64,000 bases of DNA from Terasakiella magnetica (GTDB lineage Bacteria > Pseudomonadota > Alphaproteobacteria > Rhodospirillales > Magnetospirillaceae), in NCBI GenBank assembly GCA_902729415.1, contig CACVCF010000001.1, forward strand, positions 186,001 through 250,000. The letters run 5' to 3'. A program made the position numbers and the translations under genes. Below are positions 43,388-52,858 of this stretch, one piece after another (position 1 is the first letter of the stretch; every line of letters starts with the position of its first letter). The notes under the pieces are model-generated. The model saw nothing but the letters and a program-made list of their open reading frames with translations, did not search any database and was not told where the DNA came from.

Positions 43388-44664
43388 TCTTTAGCCTCTA
43401 TCGCGGCCTGACCCAGTTGGGGGGGCCGCTGATTTCCCTGTATCTCGACCGGCGTAAGCAACGCGGCAAGGAGGACGAGGCCCGCTTCGGCGAGCGTCTG
43501 GGCCATCCCGGCCAGCCGCGCCCGCCCGGACGCCTGGTGTGGATTCACGCCGCCTCGGTGGGGGAATCGCTGTCCATGCTGCCGCTGGTCGAGCGCCTGC
43601 GTCAGCGCCGACTCAACGTGCTGCTGACCACCGGCACCGTCACCAGCGCCCGCATGATGGCGGAACGGCTGCCGCGCGGCGCCGTCCACCAATTCGTACC
43701 GGTTGACCGTCTGGCCTATGTGCGCGGCTTCCTCGACCACTGGCGTCCCGACCTCGCCTTGTGGGCCGAATCCGAATTCTGGCCCAACCTGCTGGCTGAA
43801 ACCCGTCACCGCCGGGTGCCGCTGGTGCTGATCCAGGGACGGATCTCACCCCGATCCTTCGCCAACTGGAAGAAGGTGCCCGGCTTCATCCGCCGCCTGC
43901 TGTCGTGCTTCACCCTCTGCCTCGCCCAGACCGAAGGTGACGCCCAGCGGCTGCGGGCCTTGGGCGGGCACGATGTCCGCTGTCTCGGCAACCTCAAATA
44001 CGCTGTGCCCGCCTTGCCCGCCGACGACGCCGCGCTGGATGGTCTGGTCCGGGTCGTGGCCGGGCGCCCCCTGTGGCTGGCCGCCAGCACCCATCCCGGC
44101 GAGGAAGCCATCGTCGCCCGCCTTCACGGACAAGTCGCGGCGGCTTTCCCCGATCTGCTGACCATCATTGTACCGCGCCATCCCAACCGCGGCCCCGAAC
44201 TGGCCGCCGAACTGGCAGCCACCGGGCTGAAGGTCGCCTTGCGCTCGGCGGGCGAGGTGCCGGGGCCGGACACCCAACTCTATCTGGCCGACACCATGGG
44301 CGAACTGGGGCTGTTTTACCGCCTGGCCCCCATCGTTTTCATGGGCAAGAGCCTGACGGTAGGCGGCGGTCAGAATCCGTTCGAGCCCGCCCGCATCGGC
44401 GCCGCCGTGCTGTACGGGCCGCTGATGGACAACTTCCCCGACATGGCGGCGCGCATGGCCGAGCTGGGCGCGGCCCTGATGGTGCGCGATGGCAGGCATC
44501 TTGCCGAGACCTTGACCCGCCTGCTGGCTGAGCCCGCCAAGGTCGCGGCCATGCGCGCCGCCGCCAAGACCTGGACCGAAAGTGAAGCCGGAGTGTTGGA
44601 TGCGGTCGAGCGGGTGCTCGGCCCCATCCTGGATGCAGTGGAGACACGCCATGCGGGCGCCTAG
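43384..44664 (+). CDS. waaA: Kdo transferase (3-deoxy-D-manno-octulosonic acid transferase)
   Basis: 426 residues, GT30 family. Transfers Kdo from CMP-Kdo to lipid IVA at the cytoplasmic face. N-terminal helix anchor, then RLVWIHAASVGESLSMLPLV with the catalytic glutamate region, WPNLL in SEFWPNLLAE, GRISPRSF, and donor-site features STHPGEE and FMGKSLTVGGGQNPFEPA. Overlaps lpxK by 14 bases. Confidence 0.95.
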   Translation: MIFSLYRGLTQLGGPLISLYLDRRKQRGKEDEARFGERLGHPGQPRPPGRLVWIHAASVGESLSMLPLVERLRQRRLNVLLTTGTVTSARMMAERLPRGAVHQFVPVDRLAYVRGFLDHWRPDLALWAESEFWPNLLAETRHRRVPLVLIQGRISPRSFANWKKVPGFIRRLLSCFTLCLAQTEGDAQRLRALGGHDVRCLGNLKYAVPALPADDAALDGLVRVVAGRPLWLAASTHPGEEAIVARLHGQVAAAFPDLLTIIVPRHPNRGPELAAELAATGLKVALRSAGEVPGPDTQLYLADTMGELGLFYRLAPIVFMGKSLTVGGGQNPFEPARIGAAVLYGPLMDNFPDMAARMAELGAALMVRDGRHLAETLTRLLAEPAKVAAMRAAAKTWTESEAGVLDAVERVLGPILDAVETRHAGA

Positions 44665-45628
44665 GTTCTGGGACCGCGATTCGGCCCTGTCGCGGCTGCT
44701 GAAGCCCGTGGGCGCGGCCTATGCCTGGGTGGTGGCCCACCGCCTGGAGCAGGCCGAGGAATACCGCCCCGCCGTGCCGGTGATCTGCGTCGGCAACATC
44801 GTCGCCGGCGGCGCGGGCAAGACTCCGGTGGTCATCGCCCTGGCCCGCCATCTGCTGGCGGCGGGGTGCAAGCCCCATCTGCTGACGCGGGGCTATGGCG
44901 GCACCGAGGTGGGGCCGCGCGCCGTCGATCTTGACCGCCACGATTTCGCCCGCGTTGGTGACGAAGCGTTGCTGCTGGCCGCCGTGGCACCGACCTGGGT
45001 AGCGCGCTGGCGGCCCGATGGCGCCGTGGCGGCGGCGGAGATGGGCGCCGAGATCATCGTCATGGATGACGGCTTCCAGAACGGCTCCATCGCCAAGGAT
45101 CTGTCGCTGGTAGTGGTGGATGGCGGCTATGGCTTTGGCAACGGCCGCCCCATTCCCGCCGGCCCCTGCCGCGAATGGCCCGCCACCGGACTGGCCCGCG
45201 CCGATGCGGTGGTGGTGGTGGGTAAGGATAAGACCGGTGTGGCCGAGATGGCCGCGCAAGCGGGGCTGACGGTGCTGCACGCCAAGTTGGAGCCCGGCGC
45301 CGAGGGAGCGGGACTGATGGGCCGCAAGGTTGTCGCCTTCGCCGGAATCGGCCGCCCCACCAAATTTTTTGTCACCTTGAAGCAATGCGGTGCCCGGCTG
45401 GTCACCACCACGGCCTTTCCCGATCACCATCCCTATACCCGCAAGGAGATCGAGGATCTGCTGGCCGAGGCCGAGGCCAATGAAGCCATGGCCATCACCA
45501 CCGCCAAGGATCGGGTGCGGCTGCCGCCTGACCTGCGCGAACGGGTGGCGGAGCTGTCGGTGGATCTGATCTGGCGCGATCCGGCACTACTGACACCGCT
45601 GTTGGACCGGGTTGGAGTTCGGGCATGA
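44651..45628 (+). CDS. lpxK: Tetraacyldisaccharide 4'-kinase
   Basis: 325 residues. Phosphorylates the 4' position of the lipid A disaccharide. Walker A GNIVAGGAGKTPVVIALARH near residue 48-67; other features are the RGYGG loop, VMDDGFQN (Walker B-like DDGxQ), and DHHPYT. ATG 44651 lies inside waaA, giving typical N-terminal M-R-A-P-x-F-W; earlier in-frame ATGs have no similarity. Stop overlaps lpxL (ATGA). Confidence 0.95.
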   Translation: MRAPRFWDRDSALSRLLKPVGAAYAWVVAHRLEQAEEYRPAVPVICVGNIVAGGAGKTPVVIALARHLLAAGCKPHLLTRGYGGTEVGPRAVDLDRHDFARVGDEALLLAAVAPTWVARWRPDGAVAAAEMGAEIIVMDDGFQNGSIAKDLSLVVVDGGYGFGNGRPIPAGPCREWPATGLARADAVVVVGKDKTGVAEMAAQAGLTVLHAKLEPGAEGAGLMGRKVVAFAGIGRPTKFFVTLKQCGARLVTTTAFPDHHPYTRKEIEDLLAEAEANEAMAITTAKDRVRLPPDLRERVAELSVDLIWRDPALLTPLLDRVGVRA

Positions 45629-46491
45629 CGATCAAGCGTCTGCGGCAACGTCTGGAAGCCTATCTCGCCCAGGGAATATGGGCGGTATTCGGCCTATTGC
45701 CACTGGATTGGGCCTCGGCCCTGGGCGGCGGACTGGCGCGGCTGGTCGGCCCGCGCCTCGGCGTCAACCGGGTGGCGCGGCGCAATCTCGCCCGCGCTTT
45801 CCCGCAAAAGACCGAGGCCGAGATCGCGGCCATCATCTCCGGCATGTGGGACAATATCGGCCGGGTGGCGGGCGAATTTCCCCATCTCGACCAGATCGCC
45901 GCCCAACGGGTCGAACTGATCGGCGGCGAATATATCGATCTGTTGCGCGATGACGGCCAGCCGGGAATCTTCATTTCCGGCCATCTCGGCAATTGGGAGG
46001 TCAGCGGCGCGGTGGCGGTGGCCCGCGGCCTGCCGCTGCATCTGGTCTACCGCGCCGCCAACAATCCCTGGATCGAGGAGCTGTACCGCAAAGGCCGCAA
46101 GACCGCCGCCGTCGCCCTGATCCAGAAAGGCTCGGAAGGGGCGCGGCAAGCCCTGCTGGCATTGAAGAACGGCCAGCATCTCGGCATGCTGGTGGACCAG
46201 AAGATGAATGACGGTGTGGCCATTCCGTTTTTCGGGCGCGACGCCATGACCGCCCCCGCCATGGCCCAATTCGCCACCCGTTTCAAATGTCCGCTGGTCC
46301 CGGCCCGCGTCGAGCGTCTGGGCGGCGCCAACTTCCGCCTGACCGTTCAAGCCCCCGTGGACTTCCCCCATACCGGCGACCCTCACGAGGACAACCGATT
46401 GCTGCTGATCCGCATCAACGCCCAGGTGGAAGACTGGGTGCGCCAGCATCCCGAGCAGTGGCTGTGGGTCCACAAGCGCTGGCCCGAGTGA
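45625..46491 (+). CDS. lpxL: Lipid A lauroyl/myristoyl acyltransferase (HtrB/LpxL family)
   Basis: 288 residues. Late acyltransferase of lipid A, inner membrane. Conserved RRNLARAFPQKTEAE, GHLGNWEVSG (H-x4-E type catalytic pair), VYRAANNPWIEELY, and GMLVDQKMNDGVAIPFFGRD. Overlaps lpxK by 4 bases and the next gene by 1 base (TGATG). Whether it adds the primary or secondary late chain is not decidable. Confidence 0.9.
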   Translation: MTIKRLRQRLEAYLAQGIWAVFGLLPLDWASALGGGLARLVGPRLGVNRVARRNLARAFPQKTEAEIAAIISGMWDNIGRVAGEFPHLDQIAAQRVELIGGEYIDLLRDDGQPGIFISGHLGNWEVSGAVAVARGLPLHLVYRAANNPWIEELYRKGRKTAAVALIQKGSEGARQALLALKNGQHLGMLVDQKMNDGVAIPFFGRDAMTAPAMAQFATRFKCPLVPARVERLGGANFRLTVQAPVDFPHTGDPHEDNRLLLIRINAQVEDWVRQHPEQWLWVHKRWPE

Positions 46492-47396
46492 TGAGTGATG
46501 TCACCGCCTATCTCGCCGCCGAGGGCTTCGAGGCCGACCTGCGCACCGAACTGGGTGACGTCCTGGCCGAGCACGGCCGCCTGATGCTGGCGCCCGGTCC
46601 GGCGCGGCAGACGGCCTGGGCGCAGAACATCTGGCGCCAGCCGCAGCGGCTGGAGGTGGCCTCCATCGGTGAAGCGGCCAAGGCGTTACGCGCGCTCCAG
46701 CGCAACTGGTGGCCCTATGAGTTCCACCTGCACCGCCGCACCGCGCTGCTGGTGGATAAGCTGCCCAAGGTCTCGGCCAAGCCGCTGGTTTTCGGCCAGC
46801 CCGCACCCACCGCGCCCTTGGGTTCATTCGTCTGGCTGGACGAGTCTACGGTTCTGGCCGCGCCGGACTGCTCCAGCGCCTTTCCCAATGGCGACGCCGC
46901 TTTCATCGAAGACCATCAGGCGCCGCCTGCACGGGCCTATCTCAAGCTGTGGGAAGCCCTGACCCTGGCCGGAAACCTGCCCAAGCCCGGCGAGCTTTGC
47001 CTTGATCTCGGCGCCAGTCCGGGAGGCTGGACCTGGGTGCTGGCCGGAACCGGGGCGCGGGTGATCAGCATCGACAAGGCCCCGCTGGCGCCGGCCATCG
47101 CCGCCCTGCCCAATGTGGAATACCGCCAGGGCAGCGCCTTCGGCCTGGAGCCCGAGGCCGTGGGGCCGGTCGATTGGCTGTGCTCGGACGTGATCTGCTA
47201 TCCCGAGCGCCTGCTGCGGCTGGTCGAGCGCTGGTTGAGTTCGGGGCTGGCCCGCAATCTGATCTGCACCCTCAAATTCCAGGGTGAGACCGATTTCGCC
47301 ACCGCTCGTAAATTCGCCGGAATTCCCGGATCGCGCCTGCTGCATCTGTCCCATAACAAGCACGAATTGACCTGGATGCGCCTTGCCACCCCATGA
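46491..47396 (+). CDS. RlmM/FtsJ-like 2'-O-ribose RNA methyltransferase
   Basis: 301 residues. An N-terminal THUMP-like/mixed region (about 1-150), then a Rossmann methyltransferase (about 160-300) with CLDLGASPGGWTWVLAGTGA, the SAM motif of FtsJ/RlmM enzymes, an aspartate in WLCSDVICYP, lysine in CTLKFQGETD and glutamate in NKHELTW, which together fit the K-D-K-E tetrad. RlmM of E. coli is 366 aa, so this is shorter. Substrate is probably 23S rRNA C2498 or similar, by homology only. ATG 46491 overlaps the lpxL stop. Confidence 0.8.
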   Translation: MSDVTAYLAAEGFEADLRTELGDVLAEHGRLMLAPGPARQTAWAQNIWRQPQRLEVASIGEAAKALRALQRNWWPYEFHLHRRTALLVDKLPKVSAKPLVFGQPAPTAPLGSFVWLDESTVLAAPDCSSAFPNGDAAFIEDHQAPPARAYLKLWEALTLAGNLPKPGELCLDLGASPGGWTWVLAGTGARVISIDKAPLAPAIAALPNVEYRQGSAFGLEPEAVGPVDWLCSDVICYPERLLRLVERWLSSGLARNLICTLKFQGETDFATARKFAGIPGSRLLHLSHNKHELTWMRLATP

Positions 47397-47450
47397 CCTT
47401 CGGAGTAAACCTTTAAAGATGCATCCGGGGATGCGGGTTTCGGGGGTTCC

Positions 47451-48557
47451 ATGACCATTGCAACGCTGCCGCCGCCAATTGAGATCGATACCGAGACCAA
47501 GCGGGCGGTGATCGATGGCTTAAAGAAGGTGCTGACCGCCTTCCAGCAGGCCGGTCTGGTAGACAGTTCAATTGCCTACCAAGAGTTGATCTCCAACCCC
47601 AAAGTGCTGGAGATCTTCATCCAGGTGTTCCAGGCCCACCGCGACATCGCCGACGAGGTCGTCAAGGCCAAGGATAAGGCCGCCAACCCGGTCCGTGACG
47701 ATTCCATTCCTCTGGTCTGCAACATCAGCTTGGCCCAGATCCAGCAATTGCTGGTGCGGACCTGCGCCAAGAAGATTTTCGAGGCCGACAAACCGATGGA
47801 GACCATCACCGAGACGATCACCAAAAAAAGCATGTTCGGCCTGATCAAGAAGACCGAACAGATCGAACGTCTTTCGGTCGATCCGGTGGAAGAGCGCAAG
47901 ATCCGCGAATTGTCGCGCTACATCGCCTTCGGCTGGCAGTTGCCGCTGCTGGATACTTACCGCTCCATGCTGAACTACCAGCAGATCATCGAGATCGGCG
48001 ACGATATCGTCGCCTTGCCCACCGCCGCCAAGATCGAGGCGGTATCCCAGTTCGAGCCCGAGAAGCTGAAGAAGGTCAAGGCGGCGGTCGGCGCTGATTT
48101 CGGCGCCATCCTGGCCGACCGGCCCCAGGCCATCGCCGGGATATCGGTATGGAACCGCGAGATGTACGAATTCTACCGCAAGACCCTGGGCGACAAGGCC
48201 TGGGCGTTCTTTGCCCGCGAGCCCGCCTTCTTCAATGTCTGCGCCGCCCTCGACAAATCGGTGATCAAGATCTTCGGCGATATGCTGTGCTATATCGCCA
48301 CGGAAAATCTGGCCGAGATTCAACGCTGCAATATCGACAAGGTCGAGGTGATGGTCCACGCCCTGAAGACCGCCTTCGGCAACCGGGCGCCGCAGATTCT
48401 CGCCATTCCCTCCTTCTCCAAGGATATCTTGCGCAAGGTCGTGGACAACCTGATCCACATGAGCCAGGAAAAGGACAAGCTGATGACGTCCTTCGCGCTC
48501 ACCTGCAAGGCCATGACCCCTGCCGTGGATGAATGGCTGGCCAAGCAGCACGGTTGA
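47451..48557 (+). CDS. Uncharacterised cytoplasmic protein, helix-rich
   Basis: 368 residues, no signal or membrane segment. Begins MTIATLPPPIEIDTETKRAV; contains a lysine-rich stretch TITKKSMFGLIKKTEQIERL. Two cysteines cluster in CNISLAQIQQLLVRTCAKK. The fold looks largely alpha-helical. I do not recognise the family. It sits alone between the lipid A cluster and a set of signalling genes, 54 bases from the methyltransferase gene and 100 bases before the GGDEF-EAL gene, so it could belong to the latter. No function is assigned. Confidence 0.7.
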   Translation: MTIATLPPPIEIDTETKRAVIDGLKKVLTAFQQAGLVDSSIAYQELISNPKVLEIFIQVFQAHRDIADEVVKAKDKAANPVRDDSIPLVCNISLAQIQQLLVRTCAKKIFEADKPMETITETITKKSMFGLIKKTEQIERLSVDPVEERKIRELSRYIAFGWQLPLLDTYRSMLNYQQIIEIGDDIVALPTAAKIEAVSQFEPEKLKKVKAAVGADFGAILADRPQAIAGISVWNREMYEFYRKTLGDKAWAFFAREPAFFNVCAALDKSVIKIFGDMLCYIATENLAEIQRCNIDKVEVMVHALKTAFGNRAPQILAIPSFSKDILRKVVDNLIHMSQEKDKLMTSFALTCKAMTPAVDEWLAKQHG

Positions 48558-48657
48558 TGCCTCCGCCGAAAACCATAAAAATAATGTGGAGTAGGGAGGG
48601 GGGTGCCATATCCCGACCGTTTACATTGATGGCTGGATATAGCATCGTCGCCCAATC

Positions 48658-51600
48658 ATGAACGCTGGACCGGACATCACCCGCCTGCTCGTTATCGAGG
48701 ACAACCCTGGAGACCAGCGGCTGATCGAGATCGAATTGGCCGAAGGTCATGCCGGGTGGACAACTCAATGTTGTTCCACCCTGGCCGATGCTGTGCTGTT
48801 GGCGCCGTTCGATCAGTTCGACTGCATCTTGTCCGACCTTGGGTTGCCCGACGCCACCGGCATCCAATCGGTCACCCGCCTGAAATCTCATGCGCCCGAC
48901 AAGGCGCTGGTGGTTCTGACCAGCCTGGATGACGAGCGGGTAGCCCAGGAGGCGATCCGCGCCGGGGCACAAGATTATGTCGTCAAGTCCGATGCCGGTC
49001 TCACCTTGCTGCCCCGCGTCATCCGCCACGCCATCGAGCGCCAGCAGGCCCAGACGGCATTGGAGATCTCGCGCCGCACCGCCCAGGCCCTGCTGGACGC
49101 TAGTCACGATATCGCCATGCTGCTGGATTGCGATGGCCACATCCTGACCCTCAACGATGAGGCCGAACGCTATCTCGACAACACCAGCGCCGAACTGGTC
49201 GGTAAGTCGCTGTTCGACCTGATCCCCGATTCCCTGGTGGCCCATCGTCAGGGCTATCTGGCCCAGGCCCTCACCACCGGCAAGACCGTCGAATTCGAAG
49301 ATACGGACGGCCTGCACTGGTTCGCTAACCGGTTGCTGGCGGTCAGCGGTGCCGAACCGGGCGGCCATCGCCTGGCCCTGTTCTCCCGCGATATCACCTC
49401 CGAGCGCGCCACCGCCGAAACCCTGGCCGAGGCCAAGGAAGAGGCCGATTTCGCCAATCGCGCCAAGACCGAATTCATGGGCCGCATGAGCCGCGATATC
49501 CGCACCCCTTTGAACGACGTCATCGGTTTTGCCGAACTGATTTCCAGCGAAATGCTGGGGCCGATGAATCCCGGCGGCTATCGTGAATACGGCGAATCCA
49601 TCCTCAATTCCGGCAACCAGATCCTGAAGCTTCTGGACCGCATCACCGACGTCTCCATGCTGGAATCGGCGCTGCTCAAGGATCAGGCCTCGTACCGCGA
49701 TCTGGTGGAACTTTCGCCCGACCTGATCTGCGTCTGCGTCGATGGTGTGGTGGAGCGGATCAACGCCGCCGGGCTCGGCATGCTGCGGGCACCGTCGGAA
49801 GCTGCCTGCGAGGGCAAGAAATTCGCCGAGTTCATCCATGCCGATTACCGCCATGTCTTCGAGAACGGGCTGGAAAGCCTGTACGAGGAGGGCCACCCCC
49901 TGCCGGTCAAGATCGTGACCTTTGCCGGGCGGGTCCGCGACGTTGAGCTGTCGGCGGTTCCGCTGCGCCGGGATGGCCATACCGCCACCTTGCTGGTGGG
50001 ACGTGATACCACCGAGGTCACCGCCGCCATGCGGGCGGTGGCGGCGCGCGAGCATCGCATCCGCGCCATCATGGATACGGTTCTGGATGGCATCGTCACC
50101 ATCGATGAGGACGGCATCATCTTGAATGCCAATCTGTCGGTGGAGCGCATCTTCGGCTATCCGCTATCGGAACTGGTGGGCAGCAGCGTCGCCGCCCTGA
50201 TGCCCGAGCCCGACGCCGAGCGCCATACCGAATATATCCGCCGCTATCTGGAATCGGGCAGCAGCGGCGTCGTCGGTGCCGGGCGCGAGGTGATTGCCAA
50301 GCGCAAGGATGGTTCGTTGTTTCCGGTCCATCTGTCGGTCTCGGAGCTGCGGGTGGAAAAGCGCCGGCTGTTCACCGGCACCATCCGCGACCTGACCGAA
50401 AACAAGGAACTGGTGCAGCGCGTGGCCTATCTGGCCAATCACGACCCGCTGACCGACCTGCCCAACCGGGCGCTGCTGACCGATCGCCTGGGGCAGGCCG
50501 TCGGCATGGCGCGGGCCGCCGGCCTGCACGTGGCGGTGCTGACCGTCGATCTCGACGGCTTTACCACCATCAACGATTCCTTGGGCCACGACGTGGGCAA
50601 CACCTTGCTGCGCGAGACGGCGCGGCGGCTGGCCCAGGCGGTAGCGGCGGGTGGCACCGCCGCCCGGCTGGCTGGCGACGAATTCGCCGTGCTCTTGCCG
50701 CAGATGACCGATATCGGCGATGTCACGGTGGCGGTCGAGCACATCCGTGAGGTTCTGAACCGCCCATACATGGTCAACGGCTCCGAGCTGGCAGTACCGG
50801 TGGATATGGGCGTCTCGGTCTATCCCCGCGACGGCGAGGAGCCCATCGAATTGCTGCGCAATGCTGAAATGGCACTGCACGCGGTCAAACGCCGGACCGA
50901 TATGCGGCTGGGCTTCTTCGACGCCGCCATGTCCTACGCCGTCAACGAGCGCCTGACACTGGAGCGCTCGTTGAAGGATGCCTTGACCTCGGGCCAATTC
51001 GAGCTGTTCTACCAGCCCCAGGTCAAGCTGGACGGCTATCGTCTGGTGGGGGCCGAGGCCCTGATCCGCTGGCGCCATCCCGAGCTAGGTATTATCGGCC
51101 CCGACAAATTCATTCCCGTGGCCGAGGAAACCGGCCTGATCGTCCCCATGGGCAGCTGGGTGCTGCAGGAGGCCTGCCGCGAGTTGCGGCGTTGGAACGA
51201 TCTGGGCGTAAAGAATCTGCGCATGGGCGTCAACATCTCGGGCCGTCAGTTCCGCGAACAAGATCTGGCCGAGATCGTCGCCGATGCGGTGGTCGATGCC
51301 GGTGTCAACGCCAGTCAGCTGGATCTGGAACTGACCGAAAGCATGCTGATGGCCGATGGCGAAGGCACGCTGAAGTTGTTGCGCTCACTGGCCAAGCTAG
51401 GGGTCAGCCTGTCCATCGACGATTTTGGTACCGGCTATTCCTCGCTGGCCTATCTCAAGCGCTTCCCGGTCAATACCGTCAAGATTGATCGGGCCTTTGT
51501 CCGTGACCTGGACCAGGACGAAGACGCCCGCGTCATCGCCAATGCCATCATCTCGCTGGCTCATTCCTTGTCACTAAACACCATCGCCGAGGGCGTGGAA

Positions 51601-51762
51601 ACCGAATCCCAGGCCTTGCAGTTGGCAGAACACGGCTGTGACGAGATTCAAGGCTATCTGATCGGGCGACCGCTGGCCGCTGCCGATTTCACAGATTTCA
51701 TGACCAGCTACAGCGGCTTTGGGGCCGGACGTCTGTCCCCGCCCCGAACAAGACAGACCTGA
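48658..51762 (+). CDS. REC-PAS-degenerate HisKA-PAS-PAS-GGDEF-EAL signalling protein
   Basis: 1034 residues, soluble. Receiver 8-125 (phospho-acceptor D60), PAS about 140-250, HisKA-like helices about 265-335, PAS about 345-455 and 465-580, GGDEF about 590-745, EAL about 765-1015. The HisKA part reads MSRDIRTPLNDVIG where kinases have M-S-H-E-L-R-T-P-L: R279 replaces the phosphorylated histidine and no HATPase follows. The cyclase motif is AGDEF (672-676). EAL residues are intact: EAL at 800-802, NISGRQF, ELTES, SIDDFGTG, KIDRAFV, EGVETE. Phosphodiesterase activity on c-di-GMP is likely; cyclase activity is uncertain. Confidence 0.9.
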   Translation: MNAGPDITRLLVIEDNPGDQRLIEIELAEGHAGWTTQCCSTLADAVLLAPFDQFDCILSDLGLPDATGIQSVTRLKSHAPDKALVVLTSLDDERVAQEAIRAGAQDYVVKSDAGLTLLPRVIRHAIERQQAQTALEISRRTAQALLDASHDIAMLLDCDGHILTLNDEAERYLDNTSAELVGKSLFDLIPDSLVAHRQGYLAQALTTGKTVEFEDTDGLHWFANRLLAVSGAEPGGHRLALFSRDITSERATAETLAEAKEEADFANRAKTEFMGRMSRDIRTPLNDVIGFAELISSEMLGPMNPGGYREYGESILNSGNQILKLLDRITDVSMLESALLKDQASYRDLVELSPDLICVCVDGVVERINAAGLGMLRAPSEAACEGKKFAEFIHADYRHVFENGLESLYEEGHPLPVKIVTFAGRVRDVELSAVPLRRDGHTATLLVGRDTTEVTAAMRAVAAREHRIRAIMDTVLDGIVTIDEDGIILNANLSVERIFGYPLSELVGSSVAALMPEPDAERHTEYIRRYLESGSSGVVGAGREVIAKRKDGSLFPVHLSVSELRVEKRRLFTGTIRDLTENKELVQRVAYLANHDPLTDLPNRALLTDRLGQAVGMARAAGLHVAVLTVDLDGFTTINDSLGHDVGNTLLRETARRLAQAVAAGGTAARLAGDEFAVLLPQMTDIGDVTVAVEHIREVLNRPYMVNGSELAVPVDMGVSVYPRDGEEPIELLRNAEMALHAVKRRTDMRLGFFDAAMSYAVNERLTLERSLKDALTSGQFELFYQPQVKLDGYRLVGAEALIRWRHPELGIIGPDKFIPVAEETGLIVPMGSWVLQEACRELRRWNDLGVKNLRMGVNISGRQFREQDLAEIVADAVVDAGVNASQLDLELTESMLMADGEGTLKLLRSLAKLGVSLSIDDFGTGYSSLAYLKRFPVNTVKIDRAFVRDLDQDEDARVIANAIISLAHSLSLNTIAEGVETESQALQLAEHGCDEIQGYLIGRPLAAADFTDFMTSYSGFGAGRLSPPRTRQT

Positions 51763-51776
51763 GAGGGACTTGGGCC

Positions 51777-52153
51777 ATGACTGGTACCATTGTCATTGTC
51801 GAAGACAACGCCATGAATATGAAGCTGCTGGAACAGGCGTTGGGGATCGCCGGATACAAGACCGTTCCGTCCTCCGACGGCGACGGCTTGATCGAGCTGG
51901 CTTTCGACAACGCTGCCGCAGTCATCCTCATGGATATCCAGTTGCCGAAATATTCCGGCATCGACCTGCTGAAGCGGCTGCGCGCCGACAAGCGTACCGA
52001 TACCATCCCGGTGGTGGCGGTGACCGCCTTCGCCGACCCCGATTCGGTGGCAGGATTTTGGAGGAAGGCTTCAATCAGGTCATCACCAAGCCGATCTCCA
52101 TCCGCAAGCTGTTGGATGAAGTGGCCCGCTATTGTCGGGCCGAGGCGGGCTGA
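51777..52153 (+). pseudogene. DivK-like single-domain receiver interrupted by a frameshift
   Basis: Intact receiver features run from MTGTIVIVEDNAMNMKLLEQ through ILMDIQLPKYSG (phospho-acceptor aspartate) to VAVTAFADPDSVAGF. At the T-run 52056-52059 the frame changes: adding one T continues the protein as LEEGFNQVITKPISIRKLLD to a stop at 52153, the normal helix 5 end with its conserved K-P. As written the frame instead reads WRKASIRSS... to 52202, overlapping chvI. Either a real single-base deletion or a homopolymer sequencing error. Without repair the receiver lacks the conserved lysine. It lies 14 bases after the GGDEF-EAL gene. Confidence 0.8.
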
Positions 52154-52156
52154 ACC

Positions 52157-52858
52157 GTGTCGCACACCATCGCCCTGGTCGATGACGACCGCAACATCCT
52201 GACCTCAGTCTCCATCGCCCTGGAGGCCGAGGGCTTCAAGGTCCGCACCTATACCGACGGCGCCGAGGCCCTGCGCGGCCTGACCAGCCAGCCGGTGGAT
52301 CTGGCGGTGCTCGACATCAAGATGCCGCGCATGGACGGCATGGAGCTGTTGCAGCGCCTGCGCAAGCAATCGGCCATTCCGGTGATCTTCCTCACCTCCA
52401 AGGATGATGAGATCGACGAATTGCTGGGCCTGCGCATGGGGGCCGACGATTACATCAAGAAGCCGTTCTCGCAAAAACTGCTGATCGAGCGCATCCGCAC
52501 CCTGATCCGCCGCCTGGAAGCCAATGCCGAGGGCGAGGGCGGCGTCATGGGCGGTGAAACCATGATCCGGGGCGAGATGGTGCTCGACCCCGGCCGCCAC
52601 ATCTGCGCCTGGAAGGGCAAGGCGGTGGACCTGACCGTCACCGAGTTCCTGCTGATCAAGGCCCTGGCCCAGCGCCCCGGCCACGTCAAGAACCGCGACC
52701 AGCTGATCGACGCCGCCTATGGCGAGTCCATCTATGTGGATGACCGCACCATCGACAGCCACATCAAGCGCCTGCGCAAGAAATTCCGCGATGTGGACGA
52801 CGACTTCGCCCACATCGAGACCCTTTACGGGGTCGGCTACCGCTATCGGGATGACTGA
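52157..52858 (+). CDS. chvI: ChvI-type OmpR-family response regulator
   Basis: 233 residues. Receiver with [18 protein letters not shown] and [10 protein letters not shown], then a winged-helix DNA-binding domain (about 130-230, [36 protein letters not shown]). Sequence features ([38 protein letters not shown]) match alphaproteobacterial ChvI, which answers envelope or acid stress with ChvG. GTG start. Its end overlaps chvG by 8 bases. Confidence 0.92.
   Translation: MSHTIALVDDDRNILTSVSIALEAEGFKVRTYTDGAEALRGLTSQPVDLAVLDIKMPRMDGMELLQRLRKQSAIPVIFLTSKDDEIDELLGLRMGADDYIKKPFSQKLLIERIRTLIRRLEANAEGEGGVMGGETMIRGEMVLDPGRHICAWKGKAVDLTVTEFLLIKALAQRPGHVKNRDQLIDAAYGESIYVDDRTIDSHIKRLRKKFRDVDDDFAHIETLYGVGYRYRDD

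Noticed and set aside
47420..47445. GCATCC-gg-GGATGC stem before the unknown 368-residue gene
   Set aside because: Loop is too small and no T-run follows; it is not a credible terminator or switch.
51777..52202. Uninterrupted 141-residue receiver protein
   Set aside because: The last 45 residues of that frame have no receiver character and overlap chvI, whereas a one-base shift restores the conserved C-terminal part.
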